A stretch of 64,000 nt of DNA from Streptomyces olivaceus. Lineage in GTDB: Bacteria > Actinomycetota > Actinomycetes > Streptomycetales > Streptomycetaceae. Location of the stretch: the NCBI RefSeq assembly GCF_000721235.1, contig NZ_JOFH01000027.1:305671-369670 (forward strand), given 5' to 3'. The translations under genes were made by a program, and so were the position numbers. This document shows, piece after piece, positions 50,187-59,866 of this stretch; within the stretch, counting starts at the first letter, position 1, and every line of letters begins with the position of its first letter. Below the pieces are notes generated by a model that saw only the letters and a program-made list of their open reading frames with translations, did no database searches and had not been told where the DNA came from.

Positions 50187-51142
50187 GACCGACCTGCCTT
50201 CACTCGGGGGTCGATGACGCGTTGCAGGACGTCGGCCAGGAGGCTGCCGGTCACCGTGGCGATCGAGATGACCAGGACGCACCCCAGCAGCACGGGGTAG
50301 TCGGAGGACTGGGCGGCGGTCCAGAACAGCAGCCCCATTCCCGGGTAGTTGAAGAGCTGCTCCACGACCAGGGCGCCGCCGAAGAGGACCGGGATGTAGT
50401 AGCCGAGCATGGCGACCACGGGGGTCAGCGAGTTGCGGAAGACGTGCCGGGTCAGGATCGCCCGGGGGCGGGTGCCGCCGGCCCGCGCGGTGCGCACGTA
50501 GTCCTCGCCGAGGTTCTCCAGGGTGGCCGAGCGCATGTAGCGGCTGAAGACCGCGACCATCGTGGCGGCGCCGGCCACCACCGGCAGTACCAGGCCCTGG
50601 GGCTGGGCGAGGATGTCGCCGACGCTGTTGCCCTGGGGCGCCTGTGCCGGGAACCAGGGCAGGACCTGGCTGAACACGAGGACCAGGATCAGCCCGAGGA
50701 AGTAGACGGGGGTGGAGTAGGCGATGAAGCTGAGCGTGGTGATGACGTAGTCGACCGGCTTGTTGCGGCGGACGGCCTGCCACACGCCGAGCGGCACCGC
50801 GAACAGCAGGCCGATGACGGCCGACAGGACGGTCAGCAGCAGCGTCTTCGGCAGCCGTTCGGTGATCAGCTGCGAGACGGGTTCGTTGAGGGTGTACGAC
50901 ATGCCGAAGTCACCGTGGACCAGCTGGTTCAGGTAGTACACGTACTGGACCGGCAGCGGCCGGTCGAGCCCCTGCTCGTGATTGAACGCGGTGATCTGCG
51001 AGGCGGTGGCCTGGGGGCCGAGGATGCCGCGGGCGGGCCCCCCGGGGAGGGCGTGCAGCAGGCAGAACACCACGACGGTCACGAGGAGGACCACCGCCAG
51101 TGCCTGCAGGACACGCCTGATCAGGAAGGAGTAAGTGCTCAT
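50183..51142 (-). CDS. Peptide ABC transporter permease, DppB type
   Basis: A 319-residue membrane protein with six transmembrane helices, typical N-terminus FLIRRVLQALAVVLLVTVVVF and docking loop RTARAGGTRPRAILTRHVFRN. It pairs with the DppC-type permease. The start follows the binding-protein gene by 70 bp with a weak ribosome-binding site. Confidence 0.92.
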   Translation of the reverse strand: MSTYSFLIRRVLQALAVVLLVTVVVFCLLHALPGGPARGILGPQATASQITAFNHEQGLDRPLPVQYVYYLNQLVHGDFGMSYTLNEPVSQLITERLPKTLLLTVLSAVIGLLFAVPLGVWQAVRRNKPVDYVITTLSFIAYSTPVYFLGLILVLVFSQVLPWFPAQAPQGNSVGDILAQPQGLVLPVVAGAATMVAVFSRYMRSATLENLGEDYVRTARAGGTRPRAILTRHVFRNSLTPVVAMLGYYIPVLFGGALVVEQLFNYPGMGLLFWTAAQSSDYPVLLGCVLVISIATVTGSLLADVLQRVIDPRVKAGRS

Positions 51143-51212
51143 GGGGTTCCGGGTGGCTGAGTGGGGACGGGGCGGCCGGGGCGGCCGGGGGTGAGTGGGG
51201 CCGGGCGCCGGC

Positions 51213-53021
51213 TCACTCGGTCCACGCCCACATGGCGGGGTGGAAGTTGGCGAGGGAGTCCTGGGCGAACCCGCCGAGTCCGTCCCTGATCACGGAGACC
51301 TGGTAGTCGGGCTCGGGGAGCCAGATGACGGGCAGGTCCTCGGCGAGGGCCTTGCTGTAGTCGAGCATGGCGTCGGGCGACGACGACGTGGTGGTCCGGT
51401 CGATCAGCTCGTCCACCTCGGGGTTGGAGTAGTTGCCGAAGTTCGAGCCGCCGCCGCTCGCGAAGAGCGCGTCACCGCTGGGGTAGGCGGGGAAGTACCA
51501 GCTGCCCGCGCTGCCGAAGAAGGAGAGCTGCCAGTCGCAGGCGGGGTCGTCCTCCTCGCACTGCCCGGTCTGCGAGAGGACCGAGTTGACCGGCGCGGTC
51601 TTGATGTCGAAGTCGATGCCGGTCTCCTCGAAGGAGGACTGCAGGGCGCTCATCATGTTGTCCGTCTCCGTGGAGCCGGACTGGGAGAGCACCCGCATCC
51701 TGAACTCGGTGCCCTTCTCGACGCCTTCGCCGCAGTGCCCCGCGCCCTCGCCCGGCGAGGTGCACACCATGGTGCCGTCCCGCTCGCTCCAGCCGTGGTC
51801 CGTCAGCAGTGCGCGCGCCCGGGAGTTGGAGAACGGATAGGGCTCGGCCTTCTGCTCGCCGGAGAGGAAGGCGGACGCCTGGCCCTGCGGGACGGGACCG
51901 TAGGTGGGTACGGCGGTGCCGTTGTAGAGCACCTTCGCCAGGGTCTTCTGGTCGACGGACATCTGGACGGCCTGCCGCGCGTACGGCTGCCGGAAGACCG
52001 CGCCCATCTCCGGGTTGTTGAAGTTGTACGGCATGTAGGTGACGGCCCAGCCGGACCACCGCTCGACGTGGTAGCCGAGGTCCGTGAAGGACTTCTTGAT
52101 CCCGAGGTCGGATGCCCTGATGTAGCCGTAGTCGACGGTGCCGGCCCGCAACGCGTTCTCCTCGGCGGCCACGGTGGTGAAGGAGAGCAGGTTGACCTGC
52201 TTCACGTGGGCCGCGCCCCCGCCGTCGTACTTCTCGTTCTCGACCAGCTCGACGCGGCCGGAGGTGGAGAAGGACTTGAGCCGGTACGGGCCGCTGACCG
52301 TCTTCCACAGCGGGTCGCTCGCGTAGCGGGAGATCTTCTTGCCCGCGTCGATCAGGTACGTCCAGACCTTCTTCGCGCCGGCCGGAGTGCGGTCGAGGTC
52401 GGAGACGTCCCCCGAGTCGCTGGTCCTGTCCCACGCGTGCTGGGGCATCACCCGGATCATGCTCAGCTCGTTGGCGAGCATCCACTGCCGGTTGTAGGCG
52501 CGGTCGAAGGCGAGCGTGAAGTGCCGGTCGTCGAGGGTCTTGAACGAGGTCCACACGTCCGGGGCCTTGCCCGGACTGTAGCTGGCCCACGACTTCTTGT
52601 TCTCCCTGACCAGGTTGAACCAGAACTCGACGTCCCGGGCGGTGACCGGCTCGCCGTCGCTCCAGTGGCGGTCGCCGAGGGTGACGGTGACGCTCTTGTT
52701 GTCCGCGGCGAACTCCGCGTCCGTCGCCAGCGAGTTGTCCTTGTTCCAGCCGATCTCGCCGGTGGAGCCGTCGTAGGCGATCAGCGGTTCCCACAGGGAC
52801 TGGGAAATGGAGGCGTTGTTGGTGTTGAGGTGCCCCGGCGTCCCGATCGGCACGATCCAGTTGGGGGTGAAGTTCGCCGGAAGGGCGTAGTTGATCTCGT
52901 TCTTCGAGCCGGAGGGGGCGGAGACACCGCCCGCGCAGCCGCTGAGCAGCACGCCCACGGCCGCGCATGCGCCGACGGCGAGCGCCCGGCGTCGGCGCGC
53001 CGCTGTGCGAGCAGGGGACAT
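51213..53021 (-). CDS. Peptide-binding lipoprotein (SBP family 5)
   Basis: A 602-residue extracellular solute-binding protein. The signal peptide ends in lipobox L-S-G-C (Cys29). The mature part has the family pattern LGDRHWSDGEPVTARDVEFW and an AYNRQW region. Cysteines near residues 420-430 and 475-485 (CTSPGEGAGHC, CEEDDPAC) could form disulfides outside the cell. GGAGG lies six bases before the ATG. It is the first gene of the importer operon and is divergent from the ROK regulator that probably controls it. Confidence 0.92.
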   Translation of the reverse strand: MSPARTAARRRRALAVGACAAVGVLLSGCAGGVSAPSGSKNEINYALPANFTPNWIVPIGTPGHLNTNNASISQSLWEPLIAYDGSTGEIGWNKDNSLATDAEFAADNKSVTVTLGDRHWSDGEPVTARDVEFWFNLVRENKKSWASYSPGKAPDVWTSFKTLDDRHFTLAFDRAYNRQWMLANELSMIRVMPQHAWDRTSDSGDVSDLDRTPAGAKKVWTYLIDAGKKISRYASDPLWKTVSGPYRLKSFSTSGRVELVENEKYDGGGAAHVKQVNLLSFTTVAAEENALRAGTVDYGYIRASDLGIKKSFTDLGYHVERWSGWAVTYMPYNFNNPEMGAVFRQPYARQAVQMSVDQKTLAKVLYNGTAVPTYGPVPQGQASAFLSGEQKAEPYPFSNSRARALLTDHGWSERDGTMVCTSPGEGAGHCGEGVEKGTEFRMRVLSQSGSTETDNMMSALQSSFEETGIDFDIKTAPVNSVLSQTGQCEEDDPACDWQLSFFGSAGSWYFPAYPSGDALFASGGGSNFGNYSNPEVDELIDRTTTSSSPDAMLDYSKALAEDLPVIWLPEPDYQVSVIRDGLGGFAQDSLANFHPAMWAWTE

Positions 53022-53138
53022 GTGACTCCTCCAGGTGAGTGGCGTGGAGGTCAGCTAACGCCTGCCCCGGCGCAGGTACAAACAAAGTTTCGTAACAACT
53101 AAGTATCTCCGTTTCTGAAAAAAGTCCGGGCAGTGATC

Positions 53139-53151
53139 GAAACGCTGTTTC
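53139..53151. promoter_or_regulatory. GAAAC-GCT-GTTTC inverted repeat in the divergent regulator/importer region
   Basis: A perfect 5-bp inverted repeat in an unusually AT-rich stretch (about 53080-53230) between the binding-protein gene and the ROK-regulator gene. AGTT-7 bp-AACT and TTCC-5 bp-GGAA repeats flank it. ROK repressors bind AT-rich palindromes of this kind, so autoregulation and control of the importer are plausible. Confidence 0.4.
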
Positions 53152-53231
53152 CAGTGACAACCGCCATTTCCAGAACGGAATTACCGGCGTACTGTCGGCC
53201 ACGGACCGACCATGGGGAAGTAAGCACGTAC

Positions 53232-54452
53232 ATGAATGAAATAAGTACGCGGGGCCGGCGGACGGCGGGCACCTCGGCGCTGGCGGCGCGCGCCCTCGAA
53301 CTCGTCGCCTCCGGCCGGGCGACCTCCCGGGCCCAGCTCGCCGAGCTGCTCGGCGCCGCGGCCTCCAGCGTCTCGGTGGCCGTGGCCCAGCTCGTCGAGC
53401 ACGGCCTCGTCGCCGAGGAGGGGACCCAGTCCTCCACCGGCGGGCGCCCGCGCAAGGTGCTCCGACTCGGCGGCCAGGACGAGTACGCCGTCGCCGCCGA
53501 CCTGGGCGGCAGCCACGCCCGCGTCGGAGTCGTCCTGCCCGGCGGTGAGCTGCGGGACGTCTCGACCGTGCCGCTGGTGATCGCCGACGGCCCGCAGGCG
53601 GCCCTGTCGAGGCTCGCCGGCATCCTGGAGGAGCTGGTCGCACGGCACGGCGGGGCACGGCTGCGCGGCGTCGGCCTCTCGCTGCCCGGCCCGGTCGACA
53701 CCGCCACGGGACGCGTCGTACAGCCCTCCCGGATGCCGGGCTGGAACCGCTTCCCCGTCGAGTCCTGGCTCCGGGAGCGCTTCGCGGTCCCCGCCGTCGC
53801 CGACAACGACGCCAACTGCATGGCCGTCGGCGAGCACACCGCCCGCAAGGGGCGCCACCAGCAGGTGATCATGGTCAAGACGGGCACCGCGATCGGCGCC
53901 GCCGCCCTCGTCGACGGCAGGCTCTACCGCGGCGGCACGGGTGCGGCCGGGGAGATCACCCACATCCGCATCGCCCGCGGTCACCACGTCCCCTGCTCCT
54001 GCGGCAACACCGACTGCCTGGAAACGGTCGCCTCGGGCGCCGCCCTCGTCCGGGTGCTGCGGGACGAGGGCGTCGACGTCACCAGCGCCGAGGACGTGGT
54101 CCGGCTGGCCACCGACGCGCACCCGGAGGCCAACCGGGCGGTGCGCAGGGCCGGGGACTACCTCGGCCAGGTGCTCGCCGCGAACGTCAACTTCTTCAAC
54201 CCGGACGCCGTCTACCTGGGCGGCATCCTCTCCACCGTCGAACCCTTCGTCGCCGCGGTCCGCAGCCAGCTCTACGAGAGCTGCCACCCGCTGGTCACCG
54301 AGCACCTCGCCATCGAACGCGCGGTACTCGGCGCCGACGCCGGTCTCCTGGGCGCCGGGCAGTTCGCCCTCCAGCGCGCGCTGGCACAGGCCCTGCGCGA
54401 GGTCGGCGGAGCCCAACTGGACCCGGACCGGTTCCACGCCTCCACCTCCTAA
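53232..54452 (+). CDS. ROK-family transcriptional regulator
   Basis: A 406-residue regulator. An N-terminal winged helix-turn-helix (about 15-70: LELVASGRATSRAQLAELLG, VSVAVAQLVEHGLV) is fused to a ROK sensor domain with AADLGGSHARVGVV. The complete zinc motif CSCGNTDCLE is present, in contrast to the altered one in the ROK kinase. It likely represses the divergent importer operon and responds to a sugar. The ATG at 53232 is preceded by GGGGAAG at eleven bases; a frame from 53133 has no site. Confidence 0.88.
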   Translation: MNEISTRGRRTAGTSALAARALELVASGRATSRAQLAELLGAAASSVSVAVAQLVEHGLVAEEGTQSSTGGRPRKVLRLGGQDEYAVAADLGGSHARVGVVLPGGELRDVSTVPLVIADGPQAALSRLAGILEELVARHGGARLRGVGLSLPGPVDTATGRVVQPSRMPGWNRFPVESWLRERFAVPAVADNDANCMAVGEHTARKGRHQQVIMVKTGTAIGAAALVDGRLYRGGTGAAGEITHIRIARGHHVPCSCGNTDCLETVASGAALVRVLRDEGVDVTSAEDVVRLATDAHPEANRAVRRAGDYLGQVLAANVNFFNPDAVYLGGILSTVEPFVAAVRSQLYESCHPLVTEHLAIERAVLGADAGLLGAGQFALQRALAQALREVGGAQLDPDRFHASTS

Positions 54453-54520
54453 GCCTCTCCCTGAGCCTCTACGGCCTTTCCGACCTGCATGAACTGCATG
54501 AATTGCACGAACGAGGAGCC

Positions 54521-56071
54521 ATGTCACACCCCAGCACCCCTGGCAGCCCCGCCGCCTCCGCCGCCCCCGCCCGGCGCCCCGTCATCGCCATCGCCGGACT
54601 CGGCATCGAGTCGTCCACCTTCTCGCCCGCCCGCACCGAGGCACCCGCCTTCCACCCCTCCCGCGGCCAGGAGGTCCTGGACCGCTACCCCTTCCTCGCC
54701 CCGGGCGGAGAACTGCGCGAGGCGGCCGACTGGCACGGCGCCCTGGTCGGCAAGTCGCTGCCCGGCGGCACCGTCACCGCCGCGGCCTGGGAGGAACTCA
54801 CCGCGGAACTCCTCACCCGCCTCGCCGCCCTGCCCGCCCCCGACGGCCTCTGGTTCGACATCCACGGCGCCATGACCGTCGAGGGCGTCGACGACGCCGA
54901 GGCGCTGCTCCTCCAGAAGGTGCGCTCCGTCGTCGGCGACGGCGTGATCGTCTCGACCTCCATGGACCTGCACGGCAACGTCTCCCGTGCCCTCGTCCAC
55001 CGCAGCGACCTGATCACCTGCTACCGGATGGCCCCGCACGAGGACCACATGGAGACCAAGGAGCGCGCCGTCCGCAACCTCCTGGCCCACCTCGCCTCCG
55101 GCGCCCCCCGCCCGCTGAAGGCCTGGGTACCGGTCCCCGTCCTGCTGGCCGGCGAGCAGACCTCCACCCGGATCGAGCCCGCGAAGAGCGTGTACGCGGC
55201 CGTCGACGAGGTCGAGGCGCGGGACGGCGTGACCGACGCGGCGATCTGGGTCGGCTACGCCTGGGCCGACGAACCCCGCAACCGGGCCGCGGTGGTCGTC
55301 ACCGGCCACGACGAGCACGCCGTGTCGACGGGCGCCGAACGACTGGCCCGCGGCTTCTGGGAGGCCCGCCGCGACTTCGACTTCGTCGCCCCCACCGGCA
55401 CCTTCGACGCCATCCTGGACGAGGCCCTGGCCGGCGGGCGGCGCCCGTACTACGTCAGCGACACCGGCGACAACCCCACCGCGGGCGGCGCCGGCGACGT
55501 GACCTGGGGCCTGGCCCGGCTGCTGGCCCGCCCCGAGTTCCAGCAGGAGGACGGGCCGACCGTCCTGTACGCCTCGGTGCCGGGCCCCGAGGCCGTACGG
55601 CAGGCCGTCGCCGCGGGCGTCGGGGCCACGGTGACGGTGACGGCGGGCGCCGAGGTCGACGACCGGCACGCCGGTCCGGTCACCCTCACCGGCGTCGTGC
55701 ACGCCGTCCGGCACGGCGACCGCGACGCGCGGACCGAGGTGGTCGTACGCGTCGGCAGCGCGTACGTGATCCTCACCGAGCTGCGCAAGCCCTACCACCA
55801 CGAGCACGACTTCACCGACCTGGACCTCGACCCGCGCGGCGCCGACGTCGTTGTCGTGAAGATCGGCTACCTGGAACCCGAGCTGTTCGCGATGGCCGCC
55901 GACTGGAAGATGGCCCTCACCCCCGGCGGCGTCGACCAGGACCTCGTCCGCCTCGGCCACCGCCGCATCCGCCGGCCCATGTTCCCCTTCGATCCCGACA
56001 TGGCCGCCCCGGATCTCTCCGCCCGCCTCGTCCCCGCCGCCGACCAGCCGCTGACCGGGGCCGACGAGTGA
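54521..56071 (+). CDS. M81-family metallopeptidase (MlrC-like)
   Basis: A 516-residue cytoplasmic enzyme of the MlrC family, named after the microcystin-degrading protein. The metal-site motifs are FDIHGAM, SMDLHGNVS and YRMAPHEDHMET. The C-terminal domain holds VYRMAP-type and VVKIGYLEPE segments. ACGAGGA precedes the ATG. It follows the ROK regulator by 68 bp in the same direction. With the divergent importer it may form a catabolic unit for a small amide or peptide-like solute. The gap before it contains three 9-bp repeats (tgcatgaac, 54486-54512). Confidence 0.88.
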   Translation: MSHPSTPGSPAASAAPARRPVIAIAGLGIESSTFSPARTEAPAFHPSRGQEVLDRYPFLAPGGELREAADWHGALVGKSLPGGTVTAAAWEELTAELLTRLAALPAPDGLWFDIHGAMTVEGVDDAEALLLQKVRSVVGDGVIVSTSMDLHGNVSRALVHRSDLITCYRMAPHEDHMETKERAVRNLLAHLASGAPRPLKAWVPVPVLLAGEQTSTRIEPAKSVYAAVDEVEARDGVTDAAIWVGYAWADEPRNRAAVVVTGHDEHAVSTGAERLARGFWEARRDFDFVAPTGTFDAILDEALAGGRRPYYVSDTGDNPTAGGAGDVTWGLARLLARPEFQQEDGPTVLYASVPGPEAVRQAVAAGVGATVTVTAGAEVDDRHAGPVTLTGVVHAVRHGDRDARTEVVVRVGSAYVILTELRKPYHHEHDFTDLDLDPRGADVVVVKIGYLEPELFAMAADWKMALTPGGVDQDLVRLGHRRIRRPMFPFDPDMAAPDLSARLVPAADQPLTGADE

Positions 56072-56149
56072 GCGCCCGCCCCCGCGCGGACCGGGGTACG
56101 CTGGCCCACGGGCCGGGCCGGTCCGCGCCCCCGGCGTAGCCTGGCACGC

Positions 56150-56839
56150 GTGTACGCGGAACGGGTGTCCCGGCTGACCGGCGCGGTGGTGTGGACCAGT
56201 ACCCCGACGGAGCCCGGCCCGGGACGGGTCCTCCCCGACGGCTGCATGGACCTGCTCTGGCACGACGGCCGCCTCCTGGTCGCGGGCCCCGACACGCGCG
56301 CCTACGTCACCGGAAGCGGCCAGAGCCTCTGGGCGGGCGTCCGCTTCCACCCCGGCACCGCCCCCGCCCTCCTCGGCGTACCCGCCGCCGCACTGCGCGA
56401 CCGGCGCGTCGACCTCGCCGACCTCTGGCCGGCCGCCCGCGCACGGCGCCTGACCGCGCGGGTGAACGCCGCCCCCGACCCGGCGAGCGGCCTGGAGGAG
56501 GCAGCGCTCTCCGTGGCCGCCGACACCGGCCCGCCCGACCCCCTCGTGCGCCGGATCGTCGCCGCCCTCGACGCGGGCCGTCCCGTCGCCGCCACCGCCG
56601 ACGCGCTCGGCATCGGCGCCCGCCGGCTGCACCGCCGCTCCCTGGCGGCCTTCGGCTACGGCCCCAAGACGCTGGCCCGCGTCCTGCGGCTGCAACGCGC
56701 CCTCGCCCTGGCCCGCGGCGGCACGCCCCTCGCCGAGACGGCCGCCCGCACCGGGTACGCGGACCAAGCGCATCTCGCGCGGGACGTGCGCGAGTTGACG
56801 GGCCTGCCGCCGGGCGATCTCCTGGGCCGGCGCGGGTAG
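56150..56839 (+). CDS. AraC-family transcriptional regulator
   Basis: A 229-residue regulator. The N-terminal half (DUF6597-like, [20 protein letters not shown], then [16 protein letters not shown]) senses an unknown signal. The C-terminal AraC domain has two helix-turn-helices ([20 protein letters not shown] and [20 protein letters not shown]). The GTG lacks a ribosome-binding site; a TAGCCT hexamer (56137-56142) seven bases upstream suggests a leaderless message. It is convergent with the VOC gene. Confidence 0.85.
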   Translation: MYAERVSRLTGAVVWTSTPTEPGPGRVLPDGCMDLLWHDGRLLVAGPDTRAYVTGSGQSLWAGVRFHPGTAPALLGVPAAALRDRRVDLADLWPAARARRLTARVNAAPDPASGLEEAALSVAADTGPPDPLVRRIVAALDAGRPVAATADALGIGARRLHRRSLAAFGYGPKTLARVLRLQRALALARGGTPLAETAARTGYADQAHLARDVRELTGLPPGDLLGRRG

Positions 56840-56896
56840 CTCTGCCAGTGGGCCGCCGCGGCTGGCGGAGTCACTGGGCGGCCACGGATGGCGGAG

Positions 56897-57304
56897 CTAC
56901 TGGACCGCCGCCGTGCCCAGCGGCGCGAAGAGGTCCACGCCGTGGCCGTCGGGGTCGGCCAGCACGGCGTACCGCTGTCCCCAGGGGGCGTCCCAGGGCT
57001 CGCGCTCGCCGCGGCTGCCCGCGCCGGTCAGCTCCGCGTACAGGGAGTCCACCTCGGCAGGCGTGTCGCACAGCAGCGCGAGCGAGTGCCGCCCGCCCCC
57101 GGCCGGCGGCTCCCACCCCGGCGTGAAGGAACGGACGGAGTCCTCGGTGTCCAGCAGCAGCCGGATACCGCCGGGCAGCCCGGCCTCGGCGTGCGGCTGC
57201 TCCCCGGAGCCCTCCGGGAACGCGAAGCCGAGGTGGCGGTAGAAGGCCACGGAGGCGGCCATGTCGGAGACGATGAGGCTGATGGCGTCGAATCGTGCGG
57301 TCAT
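56897..57304 (-). CDS. VOC-superfamily (glyoxalase/dioxygenase-fold) protein
   Basis: A 135-residue protein of two beta-alpha-beta3 units. FDAISLIVSDMAASVAFYRHLGF is the first unit and HSLALLCDTPAEVDSLYAELTGAG begins the second; it ends RYAVLADPDGHGVDLFAPL. Metal residues of glyoxalase I are only partly present, so it may be a resistance or binding protein instead. The ATG at 57304 fits the family start better than the longer frame from 57355. Confidence 0.8.
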   Translation of the reverse strand: MTARFDAISLIVSDMAASVAFYRHLGFAFPEGSGEQPHAEAGLPGGIRLLLDTEDSVRSFTPGWEPPAGGGRHSLALLCDTPAEVDSLYAELTGAGSRGEREPWDAPWGQRYAVLADPDGHGVDLFAPLGTAAVQ

Positions 57305-57444
57305 GGCGCCACCGTAGGCAGGACGGTCCGGACCGGTCTTGAAGAAACCGGACACCCGGCGGAACCGCTCCGATTCAAGTGGCTTGGCTCAGAAGCAGCT
57401 CAAGCCGCTTGATCCGGACCGGCGCCGGAGTCGACGATGACCAT

Positions 57445-57771
57445 ATGTTCGGACGGAGCAAACCACTGGAACTCAATGTCGTCGTCCTGCGCGACGCCGA
57501 CGTCATCGCCCACGGCATCCGGCAGGCGCTCGCCGACGCGACGCCCGAGGAACGGCCGGGACTGGAACGCGCCGCCGCCCTGGTCGCGCAGGCCGCCGCG
57601 GGCTCCGACGCGGAACTGCGCGCCCGCTGGGTCCACGAACGCCTCGCCGCGGCGGGCCACGAGGGCCCCGCCGACTCCGTGCAGGCCATCAAGACCCTGC
57701 GCGAGTCCGCCCCCGGCCTCAGCCTGCTCTCGGCCGTCCAGCTGGCCAAGGACGCCGCCGCTACTTCGTGA
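57445..57771 (+). CDS. Small protein with a ribosomal L7/L12 C-terminal-like segment
   Basis: A 108-residue protein. Residues about 78-104 (SVQAIKTLRESAPGLSLLSA, then VQLAKDA) resemble the helix-turn-helix of the L7/L12 C-terminal domain, which contacts translation factors. The rest is helical with DATPEERPGLERAAALVAQ. It lacks the N-terminal dimerisation domain of true L7/L12, so it is not the ribosomal stalk protein. Its 3' end overlaps the convergent STAS gene by 11 bp. Function unknown. Confidence 0.65.
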   Translation: MFGRSKPLELNVVVLRDADVIAHGIRQALADATPEERPGLERAAALVAQAAAGSDAELRARWVHERLAAAGHEGPADSVQAIKTLRESAPGLSLLSAVQLAKDAAATS

Positions 57772-58075
57772 ACCCCGCCACGGTGTCAAGGCCGGCCTGC
57801 CGCAGTGTCCGCTGGACGGCGGGGCGGGCACCCCGGACCGTCAGCGCGACGGGCTCCGGCGTCCGGGTGACCGTCCGCAGCAGCGCGTAGGCGCACGACA
57901 GGTCGATGTGCTCCAGGCCGCTCATCTCCAGGGTCCAGGCGCCCGTCTTCCGCAGCCGCGGTTCGAGCAGCAGCTCCTCCAGCACGCCCAGCGCGCGGGC
58001 GTCCAGGTCCCCGGCGAAGGCCAGGACCGCGTGCCGCTCGTCGGCCTCGGTGATCCTTACGGGTGCGTCCGTCAC
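57761..58075 (-). CDS. STAS-domain anti-sigma-factor antagonist
   Basis: A 104-residue single STAS domain (RITEADERHAVLAFAGDLDA, LEMSGLEHIDLSCAYALLR). The Ser of DLSC is at the place that partner kinases phosphorylate in SpoIIAA/RsbV proteins. It would bind an RsbW-type anti-sigma factor and free a sigma factor. AGGAGG is five bases before the GTG at 58075. No partner kinase is adjacent; the nearest RsbW-like ATPase gene is at 60763-61224. Confidence 0.82.
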   Translation of the reverse strand: MTDAPVRITEADERHAVLAFAGDLDARALGVLEELLLEPRLRKTGAWTLEMSGLEHIDLSCAYALLRTVTRTPEPVALTVRGARPAVQRTLRQAGLDTVAGFTK

Positions 58076-58224
58076 GACAACCTCCTCGGTGGCACGGTGC
58101 GGGCCTGCGCGTGGCCTCCATTGTCCCTCAGCCGGGGCGGCAGGGGCGCCCCGGAATAGATCCGTACGCCGGGACGCTCTGGCATGAGCAGTGCAGCTGT
58201 GCGGTGAAGGGCTGGTGAGGCGGG

Positions 58225-59739
58225 ATGGCAGGCCAGACGAACCCCGTGGTGAGCACACCCCACGGGGCGGTGCGCGGCAGGTACGAGCACGGTGTCGCCG
58301 TGTTCCGGGGCATCCCCTACGCGGCACCCCCCTTCGGACCAGGCCGCCGCTTCCACCCGCCCGCCCCGCCCGAGCCCTGGGACGGCATCCGCGACGCGGT
58401 CTCCTTCGGCCCCACAGCGCCGAAACCGCCCTACTCCGAGGCCTTCGCCCGCTACCTCTCCGACCCGGCGATCCCCGGCGACGACTGCCTCAACCTCAAC
58501 GTCTGGACCCCCGAACCCGGCCCCGGCGCCCGCCTACCCGTCCTGGTCTGGCTGCACGGCGGCGCCCTGACCAGGGGCTCCTCCGCCGTACCGGTCTACG
58601 ACGGCCACACCTTCGCCCGCGACGGAGTGGTCTGCGTCTCGATCAACTACCGACTGGGTGTGGAGGGCTACGGCCTGTTCCCGGACGCCCCCGCCAACGC
58701 CGGCCTGCGCGACCAGATCGCCGCGCTCGAATGGGTGCGGGACTCGATCGCGGCCTTCGGCGGCGACCCCGACCGCGTCACCGTCGCCGGCCAGTCCGCG
58801 GGCGCCATCAGCACCGGCGCGCTCCTCGCCGCCCCGCGGGCCCAGGGCCTGTTCCGGCGGGCCGTGCTCCAGAGCGGCGCACCCGAAGTCTCCGACCGGG
58901 ACAAGGTACGGCGCATGGTCCGTCGCATGGCCGCCCGCCTGAAGATCCCGGCCACCGCCGAGGCCTTCGCCGCCGCCGACCGCGACCAGCTGCTGCGGGC
59001 CCAGGCCGAGGTGGGCCGGTTCAGCAGCCCCGTACTCGGCGGCCCCGGGTTCGGCCTCGTCGTCGACGGCGACGTACTGCCCCGCGATCCGCTGGAGGCG
59101 CTCGTCGACGGCGCTACGTCACCCGACGTCGACCTCATGATGGGCTGGACCCGCGACGAGTACCGGCTCTGGCTGGTCCCCGGCGGCCTCGTCGAACGCG
59201 TCGACCGTCTCGGCGCCGTCGCCCTCGCCGGGGCCCGCGCCCGCTGCCACTGCGGCAACGAGGTCATCCGCGGCTACCGCGCGCTGCACCCCGACGCGGG
59301 CGCCGCCGAGACCGTCGGCCAACTGGTCACCGACCACCTGCTCCGCATCCCGATGCACCGCGTGGCCGACGCGCGCCCCGCCTCCTCCACGTACGTCTAC
59401 GAGTTCGCCTGGCCGTCCACCCTCCCCGACCTGGGCTCCTGCCACGCCCTGGAGCTGGGCTTCGTCTTCGACTCCGGCGACGGCCCCGACGCCCGCAGAC
59501 TCGCGGGCGAGGGCGCTCCGCAGGACCTCGCCGACGCGATGCACGGAGCGTGGGTCCGCTTCGCCGAGACCGGCGCCCCGGGCTGGCCGTCATGGGACGC
59601 CACGCACCCCGTACGCATCTTCGGCGACGGCCCCCCGCACACGGCCCACGGCCCGCTGGACGCCGAGTACGACCTGTGGAAGACCGACGTCACCGCGCCG
59701 TCGCGAGGAACGCGGCCCAGGCGGTTGGTGAAACGGTGA
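58225..59739 (+). CDS. Type-B carboxylesterase
   Basis: A 504-residue alpha/beta-hydrolase. The oxyanion-hole motif is LHGGA (110-114), the nucleophile S191 lies in GQSAG, and the catalytic His is probably H407 ([10 protein letters not shown]). The family segment [10 protein letters not shown] is present. No signal peptide is visible, so it is probably cytoplasmic. GAGGCGGG precedes the ATG. The last 50 bp overlap the convergent DUF397 gene, so the Arg-rich C-terminus ([12 protein letters not shown]) may be a run-on. Confidence 0.9.
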   Translation: MAGQTNPVVSTPHGAVRGRYEHGVAVFRGIPYAAPPFGPGRRFHPPAPPEPWDGIRDAVSFGPTAPKPPYSEAFARYLSDPAIPGDDCLNLNVWTPEPGPGARLPVLVWLHGGALTRGSSAVPVYDGHTFARDGVVCVSINYRLGVEGYGLFPDAPANAGLRDQIAALEWVRDSIAAFGGDPDRVTVAGQSAGAISTGALLAAPRAQGLFRRAVLQSGAPEVSDRDKVRRMVRRMAARLKIPATAEAFAAADRDQLLRAQAEVGRFSSPVLGGPGFGLVVDGDVLPRDPLEALVDGATSPDVDLMMGWTRDEYRLWLVPGGLVERVDRLGAVALAGARARCHCGNEVIRGYRALHPDAGAAETVGQLVTDHLLRIPMHRVADARPASSTYVYEFAWPSTLPDLGSCHALELGFVFDSGDGPDARRLAGEGAPQDLADAMHGAWVRFAETGAPGWPSWDATHPVRIFGDGPPHTAHGPLDAEYDLWKTDVTAPSRGTRPRRLVKR

Positions 59740-59866
59740 CGTGTCCCTGCGGGGCTTTGGAGTCGCGGATGTGGATGGCGGTGGGGGCGGTGGCGACCTC
59801 GACGCAGTTGCCGCCTTCGCTGCCGCTGTAGCTCGACTTGAACCACCGAAGTGCGGTGCTGCTCAT
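59690..59866 (-). CDS. DUF397 small protein (whiJ/abaA-type module)
   Basis: A 58-residue DUF397 protein with the family pattern [26 protein letters not shown] and FLATAR. Such proteins are encoded with an XRE/DUF5753 regulator, and in S. coelicolor they antagonise or partner it in development and antibiotic control. The ATG overlaps the stop of the upstream regulator gene (ATGA). Its 3' end overlaps the convergent esterase gene. Confidence 0.9.
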   Translation of the reverse strand: MSSTALRWFKSSYSGSEGGNCVEVATAPTAIHIRDSKAPQGHVTVSPTAWAAFLATAR

